DNA from: Volvariella volvacea V23
Lineage: Eukaryota; Basidiomycota; Agaricomycetes; Agaricales; Pluteaceae
Reading direction: 5' to 3'
NCBI GenBank assembly: GCA_000349905.1
Contig: KB722753.1
Span: 167,199-231,198 of the forward strand
Length of the DNA: 64,000 nt
The position numbers and the translations under genes are program-made. Positions 48,397-60,414 of this stretch are shown here, one piece after another. The first letter of the stretch is position 1, and every line of letters starts with the position of its first letter. The notes under the pieces were generated by a model. That model ran no database searches. It was not told the origin of the DNA and was given only the letters and a program-made list of their open reading frames with translations.

Positions 48397-49416
48397 TGTC
48401 ACGGCGAAGTTTTTAGGAATTCAGATGAAGAAAAGGAACTTGAAGGATGGGTAGTGAAGGATGGGTAGTGAAGGTATGATGATCTATTGCAGATGTGTCA
48501 TTAGAAGAACTAAGAGCTCGCGCCACGAAGAATACCAACGCCTTACCTACAAATCGAAGGAGAAAAAAGTGTAAATCAAGAACCTGTCTTGAAGTTGGCA
48601 GAAGAAAGGAATTGGAAGGGAGAGGGAATGAGAATCTAACGCCCACTCCCATCGGCCTTTATATCCTGAGGTCATTATACTCGCCAGGTGGATGACCAAC
48701 CCGGTTATTGTAGGTTGGTAACCATGTCTTCGAATATGGCGCATTAATCCCAGAAAAATTGGGCCTCTCGGTGATAGACGTTCATGTTTAGCGCGCGGCT
48801 CATCGCAAAGGAAGCTCGTATGACAGCGTCGTCTTGGTTCCGTGTCAGGCTCAGAGGGAGATTCTTCTAGCAGGCTTCCTTCGGTGCTTTAGCCGCCTAC
48901 TATGATAGGACTCGGACTATTCAAGCCCTAGTAACGATCGTGTGAAGTGGTATTCGTGTCGTCAGTTTAGCCACCCGACTGTCTCCAGAGCGAGTAACTT
49001 GGCCAGTCCGACGATGATATGTGGAGCCTTGCGAGTAGATGATGAACGAATGTAGGTATAGTTAAAGTCAATTGGTGTGTGAACTTCAAATTGGAGGTAT
49101 TCATGGACGCTTCTAAGTTAAGATCGTGTGGTTCGGGGCTGGAGGCGGAAACCATGAGCACTTCGGAGGCTATTGGCGCCGGACTTCCCACTGTCGCAAG
49201 GCACACTATCTTCATGAGCTTCAATGGATTATGCTACTTGGGCCTGGTCCTAACATATCAATAGTGGTACATAGCAAGAGTGAAAAAGCGAATTCCAGAC
49301 GAAGTGGGCATGTGTTACAAGTGAGATGAAGCAAGTCCACGCAACGCTTGACAGCTAGCTGGGTATTCGTCCCGAGACCCAACAGCGCCAAAATAAGCTC
49401 GACCACCCGGCGCCAA
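48397..49416. other. Intergenic region with no recognised gene
   Basis: This 1.0-kb stretch lies upstream of the secreted-protein gene and downstream of the F-box gene. Two near-identical short direct repeats (GGATGGGTAGTGAAGG type) occur at about 48,446-48,474, just upstream of the secreted-protein start. No coding feature was recognised. Confidence 0.45.
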
Positions 49417-50250
49417 TCAACCTCTCATCTTACTCCTAGATACAGCCTGGTCCACCAACTTCCTCCCTTTAACCATCTCAGCCCAAAGGTGAATTGCACC
49501 TAACGCATCCGGCCTCGGAACGACCAAGAGCACCAAGCCATCCTCCAGCATACTGGGCTCCCAAAAATGCGATTTCTTGCGGCAGCTAATCTCCACCTCC
49601 ATCAACTGCGGGAAGTTCTCCTTATCCTTTAGATACTGGTGTGCATATGCAATGTCATTCGCCCACCAGCCTCCGAATAGATCCACCGAGATATGCCGGA
49701 GATTTCTGAGTGGTGCACTGCTGAGGTCATTGTACCACCAATCCATATGATAAAGGCCCAATGAGGTGAGTTGTTCCAAGAAGGCTGACCCGTTACGCGT
49801 TTCGATAAGAATGTGATGCCAATCGTTCCTCGAGCGTATGAGGGTGAACGTAGTAAGATCTGTATGCAGCCACGGGCTAGGAGAATCCATGAATTTCTGT
49901 GCGACGGTCAGGTTACAGCACAAGGAGCGAAGGCGGGTGCATTGGTTGAGGATGAGAATGCAAATATCTATGGCAGCGTGCTTTAGGGGCCACAGCCAGA
50001 TATGGTGGATAATGTTCGCTAGGTTGGGATGGGCAGTGAGGAGTGAGTGAAATGAGTAAATAGCCTTGTCCGTGGCAAGCTGAATGGGGAGCATAGGGAG
50101 CATTGCGCGCAGTGTGCATTCGCGGACGGCATGAGAGACTGTCAAGAGATTCACGAATGTAGGGCCATCCGCAAATGCGATGACGTGCAACCAAAGTTCA
50201 GGAGGGAGGCTGTTGAACCAGGACGCCAGCTCCTTCGAAGGCTGCGACAT
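49417..50250 (-). CDS. F-box-like protein, single exon
   Basis: An uninterrupted frame from ATG 50,250 to the stop 49,417-49,419 encodes 277 residues. The N-terminus reads WFNSLPPELWLHVIAFADG followed by FVNLLTVSHAVREC, a recognisable but diverged F-box. The rest has hydrophobic spacing suggestive of a repeat fold: TDLTTFTLIRSRNDWHHI and LTSLGLYHMDWWYNDL. There are no introns, unlike most neighbours. A role in SCF-type ubiquitin ligase recognition is inferred from the F-box only; the substrate is unknown. Confidence 0.65.
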   Translation of the reverse strand: MSQPSKELASWFNSLPPELWLHVIAFADGPTFVNLLTVSHAVRECTLRAMLPMLPIQLATDKAIYSFHSLLTAHPNLANIIHHIWLWPLKHAAIDICILILNQCTRLRSLCCNLTVAQKFMDSPSPWLHTDLTTFTLIRSRNDWHHILIETRNGSAFLEQLTSLGLYHMDWWYNDLSSAPLRNLRHISVDLFGGWWANDIAYAHQYLKDKENFPQLMEVEISCRKKSHFWEPSMLEDGLVLLVVPRPDALGAIHLWAEMVKGRKLVDQAVSRSKMRG

Positions 50251-51062
50251 GGTGGTAGTAGTTACACCAATGTGTTGGCAAAAGGAATGAAACCTAATCG
50301 GCTCTGGGGTTAAGTACCTCAGAGGCGAGAAATTAGTACCGCTTGAGCGAATAGGCAGTCGCGGACTTGGGGGTGGAACGGTCCTTGCATGTGGAACGGA
50401 AGAACTGATAATCTAGCCGTTTGAACCCGTATAGCCAATGGGTGTACAATGGTTCTCGCCCTTATCAAAACGGTCCCCTCGTGTGATTAGTTGTGGGGTC
50501 TGGTTTCAAAGTTGAAGCAGACTTTCTCAACTGCCAGTGATGCTCTAGCAGAACGCACAAGGTGAAAATGCCTTTAATTTGCTTTGAGTTGCTACATGCC
50601 CTATTGCTGGATGCCCAAGACGTCAACAATCTGAAGCATCAGCAGAACCGACAGATATCCTGCTAACCCCGTCGCGAGCTCGCTCCCACAATATCTCTCC
50701 ACTCGGCCACGTCGCTCATATCCTGGATGGGGTAAAACGAATCCCCATCGTGATAGAGAGTGAAAGTCTGAGTCGTTGTGCCTGTCCCGACGATGCATTA
50801 GACGAGTTGAGCGCCGCTCGAGCGAAAGAGAGGAGAAAGTGTGTGGGACATCTTCATGGTCCGAGATCAAGAAATCAAGGGTTAGCCGAAGGGAGCTGAA
50901 ATTTCCTCCCAGCGCAGATCCCTTAACCCTGCCCACGGAGCTCAGCTCAACCAGGAACTCCATTCCAGAGGAACACAACCAACAGTGAGCTATAAAAGCC
51001 CAGATATTACCAAGCATAGCACCACTTCGATCGCCGTTGGACGCTGTCTATGAGCTGAAGCC
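50251..51062. promoter_or_regulatory. Intergenic region and promoter of the CoA-transferase gene
   Basis: A divergent spacer of 812 bp. A TATAAAAG box is at 50,991-50,998, about 65 bp before the CoA-transferase ATG. A minus-strand open frame at 50,601-51,017 (138 codons) overlaps this promoter, but I do not recognise it as a gene. Confidence 0.5.
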
Positions 51063-54000
51063 ATGTTCTGCCGACTCCAATGGTTTCAACCACCACCAAT
51101 TCTCCAACAACCATCACGCTTGCCACTACGCCCAGCAGTTAGACAGATACCCAGCGTAGGACGACGGCGACAATATCACCCAACCATTAGCCTGTACTAC
51201 GATGCCGGAGCTGGTCGTACTGCACCGCAGCTGGAGGAGATGCCGCCTCCGTTGAAGGGCATTCGAATATTGGACTTGACCCGCGTACTCGCCGGCCCAA
51301 CGGCAACGATGTTGCTTGGCGACCTTGGGGCAGATGTAATCAAGGTAGAAGAAGTCAGAAATGGGGATGATACCCGTAAGTGATGCCTTGATCCTACGGC
51401 TTCATTGCCCGCTTCGCGCTGCATATATCTATGCCCTATCCCCAAGGCTAACCTCGTCTGCACCCAGGATCATGGAACCCGCCATCGGCACCCTTATTGC
51501 CCACTCCTGATCAACCCGAAGAAACTAGCCATCTCCCACCGGAGTCCGCATACTTTCTGGCCGTCAATCGAAACAAGCGCTCCATAACTGTCAACTTCAA
51601 ACACCCGGAGGGGAAGGAGATCCTGCACCGTCTGATCAAGACCTCAGACGTGCTGGTCGAGAATTTCGTCGCCGGCAAATTGGCTAGTATGGGCCTGGGT
51701 TACGAGGATTGTCGGAAGCTGAACGAGAGGTTGATATATGCGTCCATAACCGGTATGTTTCCATTGCGATATGTAGGGCTGCAATGGAGTTGATCGATTA
51801 TGGGTTAGGGTACGGTCAGACTGGACCCTATCGTGAAGCAGCTGGGTACGATGTGATCATCGAAGCTGAGGCAGGCCTCATGCATATGTGAGTCTGCCCA
51901 ACCCATGATGCCCTAATCCCCAACTGTCTCCCCATCCATTGAACCTATATCGGCATTCCTGTGTGTTCCTGTCGACGATGTTCCTGGCGATCTTCCATTC
52001 TGTGGTACTGACATAACCTTCTGTTTTTCACAGAACGGGAGAACCAGATGGATCCCCATGCAAAGTTGGTGTTGCAGCTACGGATATTGCCACTGGTCTA
52101 TATGCACATGGAGCCATTATGGCAGCCCTTTTGTCGCGCCAAAAAACGGGGAAAGGTGTCTGGATTGATTGCAACTTGTTCGAGACTCAAGTAAGTGTCA
52201 GCTGCACGTATCATGTGTTTCGTTCAGTGTATATACGACCGCCGAAAACCTTGGTCTCCCCGAGCCCTGGACGTACTGGCCGAACCGAGATTACCATACA
52301 TCGAACTGATTGGCCGGTGTCATGCAAAGTCAATTTTCATAAACAGCCATTCGCGCGTCATCAACTTCGTCATCGTCTTTTGGCGCCTGTTCTTCCATCT
52401 AGACGGCGACCAAAGCGCGCGACTCATAAATTGCCGACGAAATCTCTTCCGAAGGGTTTTGAAAATGTTTAATGATCCAGCCCTGCGAGATTGGAGGACG
52501 CCCATCAGCTCGATGGTCTCCTCAAATCGCGGCCTCGCTTGGGCTGACGACCCTTGAGGCATACAGTTTTTCCAACCTCTGCCTGTTGGGCGGCAAACAA
52601 AGACCTACTACACGTTGCGCTTGGTTCTAGCCAGGTGGTGTTGAGAAGCCAGGTGATGGTAATTGACCAGCCCACCACGTGAATGTTTACCACACCCCAG
52701 GGTGCGCCTTTACTATTATACTGCCAGCACTCACAAGACGGCTTGGTTGATACGGCCCAGACACGTTACACGTCGTAGACTCCGATTTTGATCATAACCT
52801 GTCATTCAGCGTGATACTAACTCAAAATTGATTTATTAGATTGCGGGGTTGGCAAATATTGCTTCGAATTACCTTATAGCGGGCAAGGAGGCGTCCCGTC
52901 ATGGCACGGCGCACCCATCAATTGTGCCATACCAGGTGTTCCCGTGTGGCAAGAACGGCTATTTAATGATTGGTGCAGGAAACGATAAACAGGTGTGGAC
53001 AAGTTAATTTTACCCTCTACACATTCACAGACGCAAGGCCGTCTACTCTCCACCGCTCACGAACTGAAGCGTGCTGTATCACGCGCAAACGTGGGGGGAA
53101 GCGAAAGTTTCGTTTACGTTCCTTCATTAACACCGTTTGCTAACGCTTGACCTCATTTCTCCTTTTCCCTTTTTTAACCGATCGCGTCGACTTCTTTCCC
53201 CCGCCCTGCACTTTTTATCCTTATCATGTCGACGGGTTGACGTCTATGAGACAGTTCAAGACCCTGTGCGAGAAGATCCTAAATAAGCCAATGTTAGCCT
53301 CCGACCCCAAGTTCTCTACAAACGAAGCTCGCGTGGCAAATCGGGCGGAGCTTGTCCAGATCATCACGGATGTGCTAATGCAAGAGGATAGGGAATATTG
53401 GCTCGAACGATTCCACGGTCTTGGGTATGTTTACTTCCTCTTTGCAAATGAATTTCTGCACCTTTTGGGCGACCCCTTAGCGCACTTTGGGCACTCGTGT
53501 AATCTCGACTCCAAATGTGTATACGAAAGGGGCACATGTGCACGCGCTTCAGGGCGGCAGGTGGGGTAAAGGAGAGCGTGGCAAATATGAAGACGTGTCA
53601 CCACTGGGCCAAAGCAGTAAACGAGAGCCCCTTCCCGCTTTAGGGAAGCCAATTCGGGAACTGGTGCCAGGGATGTAATTGATATGCTGACCACTGCGTA
53701 AAGAGTACCTTTCGGCCCGATCAACAACCTCCGGCAGACATTTGAGCACCCGCAGGTAAGTGTCGCGAGCTGGTATGTGCAGCGAGGAACTTAGTACTGA
53801 CTGGGAAACCAGGCTGTCGCGCGCCAAGTCGTCGTGGAAGTGGACGTAAGTGAGATGAATGATCATTGACGAAACCCGTAACAAGACAATCTTTTTCATG
53901 ATGGCGTGGTCGTGTAGCATGCACGAGCAGGCAAGATCAAGCTGGTTGGACCGGCGGTGGGGTACAACGGGCAGAAGATGAAAGTTAGGATGGCACCGCC

Positions 54001-54146
54001 ATGGTTATCGGAGCATACGTTTGAGGTAAGAGAACCGCTGCGCGCACTGTGAGAAGGAGGATGCTGAGGTGACCGAATAGGTGCTATCAGAGGTAGGATA
54101 TACCACGGAGGAAATGAGGAGGCTGCGCGAAGAGAGGATAATATGA
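51063..54146 (+). CDS. Class III CoA-transferase (CaiB/BaiF family), mitochondrial, SUGCT-like
   Basis: The start is ATG 51,063. The first approximately 60 residues are Arg/Ser/Pro-rich without acidic residues, as in a mitochondrial targeting presequence. The family core begins [31 protein letters not shown] and continues with [75 protein letters not shown] and [14 protein letters not shown]. Later come [31 protein letters not shown], and the C-terminal VPFGPINNL and [12 protein letters not shown]. The aspartate that forms the acyl adduct in this family is plausibly the one in [11 protein letters not shown]. Fungal homologues resemble succinyl-CoA:glutarate CoA-transferases; the substrate is not certain. 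Introns of 649, 262 and 279 nt are unusually long for this window. Confidence 0.9.
52191..52839 (+). other. Unusually long intron containing a 120-codon open frame
   Basis: The donor GTAAGT at 52,191 and acceptor TTATTAG at 52,837-52,839 flank 649 nt. The frame starting at 52,195-52,198 is open to 52,557, with [19 protein letters not shown] and [17 protein letters not shown] do not recognise it. It may be an inserted fragment. Confidence 0.6.
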
Positions 54147-54378
54147 GCTTATATAATTCGTGCAGACTGGAATCTGATCGCCGCTTGACGTCATGGGATT
54201 GCTTGGATTTGAACGCACACGGCAGGTACCGAACGCGAACTGGGCCGAATCGGGGGGCGCAGCAAACTGGGCCAAACAGAGATTTAGGCCACTTTCAGTC
54301 TCACCGTTCTTATCGAATCCACTTAAAATCGGTCCAATTCCACCAGTCCATCTCCCAGTCCCTCCTCCCAACCACAAC

Positions 54379-55442
54379 ATGCGTTCCAAAGACTCCCAGG
54401 TTGCCACACAAAATCTCCCTTCTGATCACTCCGCAAAGCCAATACAGTCCTCCCCTCCCCGCACAACCCTTCCGCCCAGGTCTCCTCCCCTCACGCCCGT
54501 GAGACCCAGCCCGCCGTCCTTGCCAAGCTCAAGGTCTCCGCCAGCTGCGTCCCAACTGCCCTCCTCCTCCCCATCGAGACCCGCATCTTCATCCGCCCCT
54601 GTATCAGCGTCATTGTCAACGCCCACATCCCCATCCTCCCAAAGACAACCATCATCTAATCAACCATCAATTGTAAGCCCCTCGTTGTTGTGCTCGCGCT
54701 CGCGCACCTAGTGACCCCACATCCGTCCAGGAGATACCCAATGGCCAAATAGTAGAACAAACACCAACCCCTGCAGTCACACCAACGTCATCATCAGCTC
54801 CACCTATCACAGACAGTTCCACAGGATCATCATCAACCAGAGTTGCCGACGCCTTGCGGTCACCGTCACAACCCCAGTCATCGGCCCCAGCTAGTGCGGC
54901 CGCATCACTCGCACCCGATGACGTTGATGAACCTTACTTTGAGGACGGCGAGGACCCGATTGATATGGAAATATACTCGCAGATACTAGAGCTAGACGAG
55001 GACAGTCCCGGGTTCTCAATGGAAATGACAGAAGACTACTTTAACCAAGCAGAGACGACATTCTGCGATATGGAGACCGCCCTGTAAGTGTTGTGCCACC
55101 TTGAACCACTTCCTTTGTTACCCATTTTTGCTCTGGTCTTCCGTTCCGAGTCGCGTCTTTTGTCCCTTTTCTAAATCTGCTTAATTTAGTTCTGCACGCG
55201 ACCTACCAAAGCTTTCGGCACTGGGACATTATCTCAAGGGGTCTTCAGCCGCGCTTGGCGTGTTTAAAGTGCAGAAGTCATGTGAAAGAATTCAGCATTA
55301 TGGCAAGAACCGCGATGAGGAGGCTTCCAGGGACTTGACAGATGAGGAGGCGCTGTCCAAGATTCGGCGGTTGATTGGCCGTGTGAAGCTGGAGCACGCT
55401 GCAGCAGAAAAGTGGTTGAAGAATCTACAAGCAGCATCTTGA
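54379..55442 (+). CDS. ypd1: Histidine phosphotransfer (HPt) protein, Ypd1-like, with a long N-terminal extension
   Basis: The start is ATG 54,379 (MRSKDSQVATQNLPSDHS). About 160 Pro/Ser/Thr-rich residues precede the HPt domain. The domain has IDMEIYSQILELDEDSPG, FSMEMTEDYFNQAETTF, and SARDLPKLSALGHYLKGSSA. The phospho-accepting histidine is that of LGHYLKGSSAALG (HxxKGSSA). The C-terminal helix is SKIRRLIGRVKLEHAAAEKWL. Ypd1 relays phosphate from a hybrid sensor kinase to Ssk1- and Skn7-type response regulators in osmotic and oxidative stress signalling. The domain is complete. The disordered extension is longer than the roughly 20-30 residues seen in many members. Three exons. Confidence 0.9.
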
Positions 55443-58400
55443 GATCGGATCGTGTGTAGAGGTGGTGGGGGTGAGCATTCTGAACTTGGGTGGCCGAGGT
55501 GTTGAGGTGTGTTGGCGTGCAGGTTGTGTTGTTTTCGTGGCGACGGAAACGAGCATAGAGGCGTTGAACCATAGGTGTCACGGGGAGGGTATGCAGGCAG
55601 CGGGGTTGGGGGATCACATTGGTTTCACCGTTGTGGTGGAGTTCCAGTGCGTGCCCATTCGCTTGCTTCCGTTATTGCTGTTGCTCCTCCTACTTGCTTC
55701 CACCTATTTGCTAGATGTCAACGCAACGGAAGACCGCGAAGTGCAGAGGACCTCCAGCCTACTTTGGATTTACCAACATCAATACAATGATAATGATGTC
55801 CATCGCCCCAAATTTGTCCCGCCCGAACTGAGTAGTAATGATTCCTTATGTCCCCCAATTTTCTTTTAGTCTCACATCTCTTTTGTTCCGGTTTTGTTGG
55901 ATATCCAACTTTTCACCCCTCCTTGTATCTGTTAACCCTCAATCATCATTCCACTTTTCCTTTTTTTTCCGCTCCGACGCACAACTACCCCATGCTCGCC
56001 ATCCTATCCCTTAGCATTGCCTCTTTTGTAAGTACAGTCCATTCCATTTCATTACTACAACTCTTGCTCGTCGTGCATACGTCTACATTTCATGATAAAC
56101 CAGCGGCTTGCCGCTACAGCAATACATTGTCACTGTTCATGCATCATCATCAATTACCATCAAATCTCGTATCAAAACTTGCCTTCGCGTTTACGGTTTT
56201 GCCTTTCTCCTGTTTACGTGACCTGTGTGCTCTGATCGAATTGCGAATTGCCCCACCCGTGGACTCCTAAATTCTATATACGCATCCCGGTTTTCTGGAT
56301 TCCCTCCTTGGACGTCGGGCTCGAGTCTCGCCTTTGATGCCACTAAGTATGTAAATCCTTCACGTCGTCCAGCTGCACCCTGCGTACTTGATGCAGGGAC
56401 AGAAACGTCGTCGTCATTACGGAAACAAGTCGGCCGCTATTGCCCTCCTTCGTTTCTTCAAAGGCGGTTCTAGCATGCACTTCGCTCCATTCAGCAGCAG
56501 TATCTCCGCGTGCAAAGGTCACTCGCCAGGAACCTCCTGACCAGAGGGGGGTTGACAAATCATTTACTTTTATGCTTGAATCTTAAATTATAGGCTATGT
56601 ATCTCGGGATAGGACGCGCATCATATGCTAACCCGTATTATACCGACCGTTTTGGTATTCGAGAGGAGAGCCACGGTGAGTTGCATCTCCGTGATGCATA
56701 TGCTGTCCTTTTTGCACGCGCTTCCACCTGGGATTGCAGTTCGTAATTGGTCCAGAATGAGTCCGCGTGAATTGGGATCCGCGATTTGTACGTTAATGCG
56801 AGCAGGTGCGCCAGTGCCCCAGAATGAATTCGAATCTGTACGAGACCGAAGAAAGCGTACTTGGGCTCGAGCCTTTTTTTGGTCACATGGAATCTGGCTT
56901 CAATTGGTCCCTAGTCCCTGACTTGGGGGCCAAAGGACCCAACAAGGCTCGAAAACTCGGGTTTCAAAAAATTTTGAACCCCAAGGACACGTAGGAGACC
57001 GATCCTCGCGTTTTCGGTTTTTTCGAGCTTCGAGGATTTCGCAGTCCTTTGAGATCTCCTTCGCAATGGATTCCCTCCCCCCATTCATTCCACATAGACG
57101 TATTTGTACTGCTCGAGCCCCCTCCCTCTCTACAACGAGGACTAGACGCTGGCAGGTCTGGGGGTGCTAAGCTTCATCAAATACTGGGACGCGTCCCAGA
57201 TTCAGCTAATCAGAATAATGATCGTGCAGTAGCCTCCTCTTTCACACAGCGCCTACGACCAAGCCCCGACGACTCGTGTCAAAGAACATCAAGAAGAGCT
57301 GTTATCATCTCGTCTCCCATTCCAAGGAGCCAACGTGTTGGGGTTGACGTGCTGTTGACGATTAAGCTCAGAGGCATTTCCTACGATCGGAATGGGTTTT
57401 GGGTATCTATGTATACGCTCCATCACGACCTGCTTGAACCTACCCAGCACGACTGATAATGGTAGGTCGTGTTATCATGGATGATGCAGTAGGGCACTAC
57501 GCCCTGAGAGGACCCTGCAGCCACTAACGTGAGTGGATCCGAAGTAAAGAGTGCTCACTGGCAGGCTGACGGATTTGTCCTGATGCCACTGAAGCTGGTT
57601 CGTGTATACATGTTGCGTGGGTGCCAACCACTGACATGCCCGAACCCATCGCGAACTCGAATATGCCACCGAGTCTCCGGTCATCCATCTGTTATCTCCC
57701 TCCTTCATCCATCGAGATTTCGTGCTGTTGACAATTCTTGGAGGCTGATCTTCTATTCTGATGCCATTGATACGAAGCCTTACCGCACGCAGATGGCAGT
57801 TCATTATACCTCACACTTCGGCTTTGAGGCTGAGGGTAGAGGGAAAGGGGGTTGTCGGCGCAGAGATAGGGCATTGAGGCTGAACCCCCTTCCTCACCTG
57901 CAGATCGGTTCTATACTTCCCTACCTACACAGCTCTTCGTCCACTCTTCCATGCAGGTATGCTAAGTTATCAATCTAATCCAATTCTGACAATCGGCTGG
58001 AGGTCGAGGCCTAGTTACGGCACTGCTGGCCGCACGTCCGAACGCGCTTGCAAACGCAATGCACACCATCCATTCTGCCAGCCGCATTCCAACAATTCAC
58101 CCTGCTCACCAAGAAAAAAGCCAGGGTTTCCTCCATCTGGTGGAACAGCCCACTCATTCAAAGCAAAAGAAACTTTCCGTGGAATTTGTTTATCTATAGA
58201 AAGGCTATTTCCACTCATTGCAGCCAGCCGGGCTTCGGTTCGGCTACTTTATTCAATTCCAAAACTCTATTGATTCGCTCTCAGAGCTTCTGTATCTGCA
58301 ATCTGGATTTCCCAAGGCCCCTTTTGCGACACCCTTCCCTCAATTGGGAGTGGAACCGTGGGTTTTTGATCCCAATGAATAGAATTGGTGCGTGCAACTC

Positions 58401-58896
58401 TAAATCGTACTTTGAATGAGGCTTAACTTTTGTGGAATCAGAAAGACCTTCCTGTTGTGGGTTGGGAAATGGCGTGATGCATGGAAAGCCGGGGTGTGCG
58501 TGTACATCTCCCCACCCATGTGCGAGAGATCTTTTGTCAGCCGTGTGCGTGTGCGGAAAGCCGTCATCGGGTGATGTCGTCTGGGACCCTCTGGAACGTG
58601 TATTGAGAGCCCACATGGTATATCATAGGGATCGTCGACGTCCCGTAGTGGTAAGTGTGTTCGCCGACAGATGAGCAACCTCGCATATTACTATTCTAGG
58701 CCTTCAAAATAATCACAGCGCGCTTTTGCCACCAATCCTTGGCGTGATGGATGAGAAAGCAGGCGCTGTTGAGTCCCACACACTTGGCGTTCATGTCAAT
58801 GCTTTAACATGGAGCTACGTAACCTTGTCCAAGTACACGTACGTACATACGCGAGAATTAGAACCCATACGCACCCAAGGAAACCCAAGTGGGGAC
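55443..58896. other. Gene-poor region
   Basis: About 3.5 kb with no confident gene. An imperfect 23-bp palindrome (GGGTTTCAAAA / TTTTGAACCC arms) lies at about 56,959-56,982. Open frames on both strands lack recognisable domains. Confidence 0.45.
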
Positions 58897-59922
58897 TCAA
58901 ATCTCCTCAATGTACGGGTTCTCGACTGTGACGTACTTCACTTTACTAACATCGCCTGTCGGGTCGCACAGTACATTTGTCGCAATCCATCGCCTGATTA
59001 CCATTTCCTCATGGATATCGTCGATCATTTTGCTGGGCTCTTTGGCACCGGCTGACCGTGTTGTCTGTGCTGCGGGTACGATCACGGATTCCGTCGCCGT
59101 GGGGGCCTGGTTTCCTGTAGTGCTCTGACCTCCAATAGGTGGTCCCAGTATGGCGACCTGCGATCCACTGAGCGGCCGCGCTTGCCCTGTCTGTGGTGGC
59201 GGTGGTGGCGGCGGGGAGTGGCGATGATGCAACTGTGATGTCGGGAGGTGCAGTCCTACTCCATCGCACTTGGGATCTCCATAAGGACAAGTACCCGCGC
59301 CACCGGCTGGCGCTTGAAACCTACCCCCTTCCATTGCTCCTGCTCCTGCTCCTTCCCCTCTCCCCTCTTCCTGTTTCACCGTCTGGAGTTTCCCTTCATC
59401 AGGAAGCGCGGTGGCCGTTGCCCCGCTAGTGGTGCTTTTTCCTGCAGCAGGCTGTGAATTCGCGGGCGTCCTTTGTCCCGAATCTTGTCGTTCTTCGAGC
59501 ACACACTTCCTAACCAATAGCAAGCTTTGGCCACTAATCTCCCCCAGATCAACATCTTCCACGGTAGTAGGTCTTTCTTTGGATTTAGACCTCTGCACTC
59601 CGCTAGGCTCCCCGGCTTCCTCTCCTGTCGCAGCCTGAGCGCGATGTTCATCCGGGGTTCGCGTTCCTGATGCCCTGTCAGTGTGAAATTGCCCCTCTGG
59701 AGCCATGGCTGCCGCTATTGGATCGTACACAGGCACGGCTTGGAGCTTGTCTCCCATCCCCTGCTTTTCGAGCCACCGGTTGAACCACACGATTGGTCCC
59801 CACACGGTAAGGACTTCGGCATCGGAATCTGAAGGCTCCGAAGCTTGCTCGAGCGGCGTGCTTTCGAGAAGTTTATTAAGCTGAGGATAGGAGAGCGCGT
59901 AGCCGGATAATTTAAGTGGCAT
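58897..59922 (-). CDS. Orphan protein, 341 residues, unknown function
   Basis: A single open frame from ATG 59,922 (MPLKLSGYALSYPQLNKLLE) to TGA 58,897-58,899. The N-terminus has an organised hydrophobic and aromatic pattern (VWGPIVWFNRWLEKQGMGDK), and a long acidic/Pro/Gly-rich disordered middle with a Pro run (PPPPPPP) follows. The C-terminus is again ordered (MVIRRWIATNVLCDPTG and VKYVTVENPYIEEI). I recognise no named domain. The ordered ends and coding-like composition argue for a real gene; the low-complexity middle argues for caution. An extra intron at either end cannot be excluded. Confidence 0.6.
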   Translation of the reverse strand: MPLKLSGYALSYPQLNKLLESTPLEQASEPSDSDAEVLTVWGPIVWFNRWLEKQGMGDKLQAVPVYDPIAAAMAPEGQFHTDRASGTRTPDEHRAQAATGEEAGEPSGVQRSKSKERPTTVEDVDLGEISGQSLLLVRKCVLEERQDSGQRTPANSQPAAGKSTTSGATATALPDEGKLQTVKQEEGRGEGAGAGAMEGGRFQAPAGGAGTCPYGDPKCDGVGLHLPTSQLHHRHSPPPPPPPQTGQARPLSGSQVAILGPPIGGQSTTGNQAPTATESVIVPAAQTTRSAGAKEPSKMIDDIHEEMVIRRWIATNVLCDPTGDVSKVKYVTVENPYIEEI

Positions 59923-60414
59923 CTTGGGTCACGATAATCGCTGTCGTAGAGGTAGTTGGAGGGTGTGGGGGATGGAGCGCTTTGCATAATGGCTTATTCA
60001 GGAATGTCTCAAATCTATGGGGCGGACGTAATTGATCAGTCTCCAACGGTCTGCAGGGTCCAGTTGCCAGAAAAGACCAAATCAAGGCATCGTCGCCTAC
60101 GTCATTGATGGCGTCCTGGAGCAATCGCTCTGGACGAGTCTACGTTGCACGTTTGAAGGAAGGTGGGTGGGGTACACTAAGGATGTAGCAATACACGTCG
60201 CGAGCATAGTTTTGTGCAGTCATCGCTACATGGGGGTAGTAAGATATCCAGATAAACCTTGGCGCAACATTAAGTAGCGGGTCGATTCCACGAAGCGGAA
60301 ATCTCAGAGGCTCTTGGTGACAGTAAAGAAAGATACAAATTATTCCGTGTGTATAATTTGGATGTGGGTGTTGGTCATGACGATACCGCTGTACCCGACG
60401 AACTTGAGAATTGC
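59923..60414. other. Spacer between two orphan genes
   Basis: This 492-bp stretch separates the two minus-strand orphan genes. No coding feature was recognised. It probably holds the promoter of the 58,897-59,922 gene. Confidence 0.4.

Noticed and set aside
50601..51017. 138-codon minus-strand open frame over the CoA-transferase promoter
   Set aside because: It overlaps the TATA box and start region of a clear gene and has no recognisable domain or splice support.
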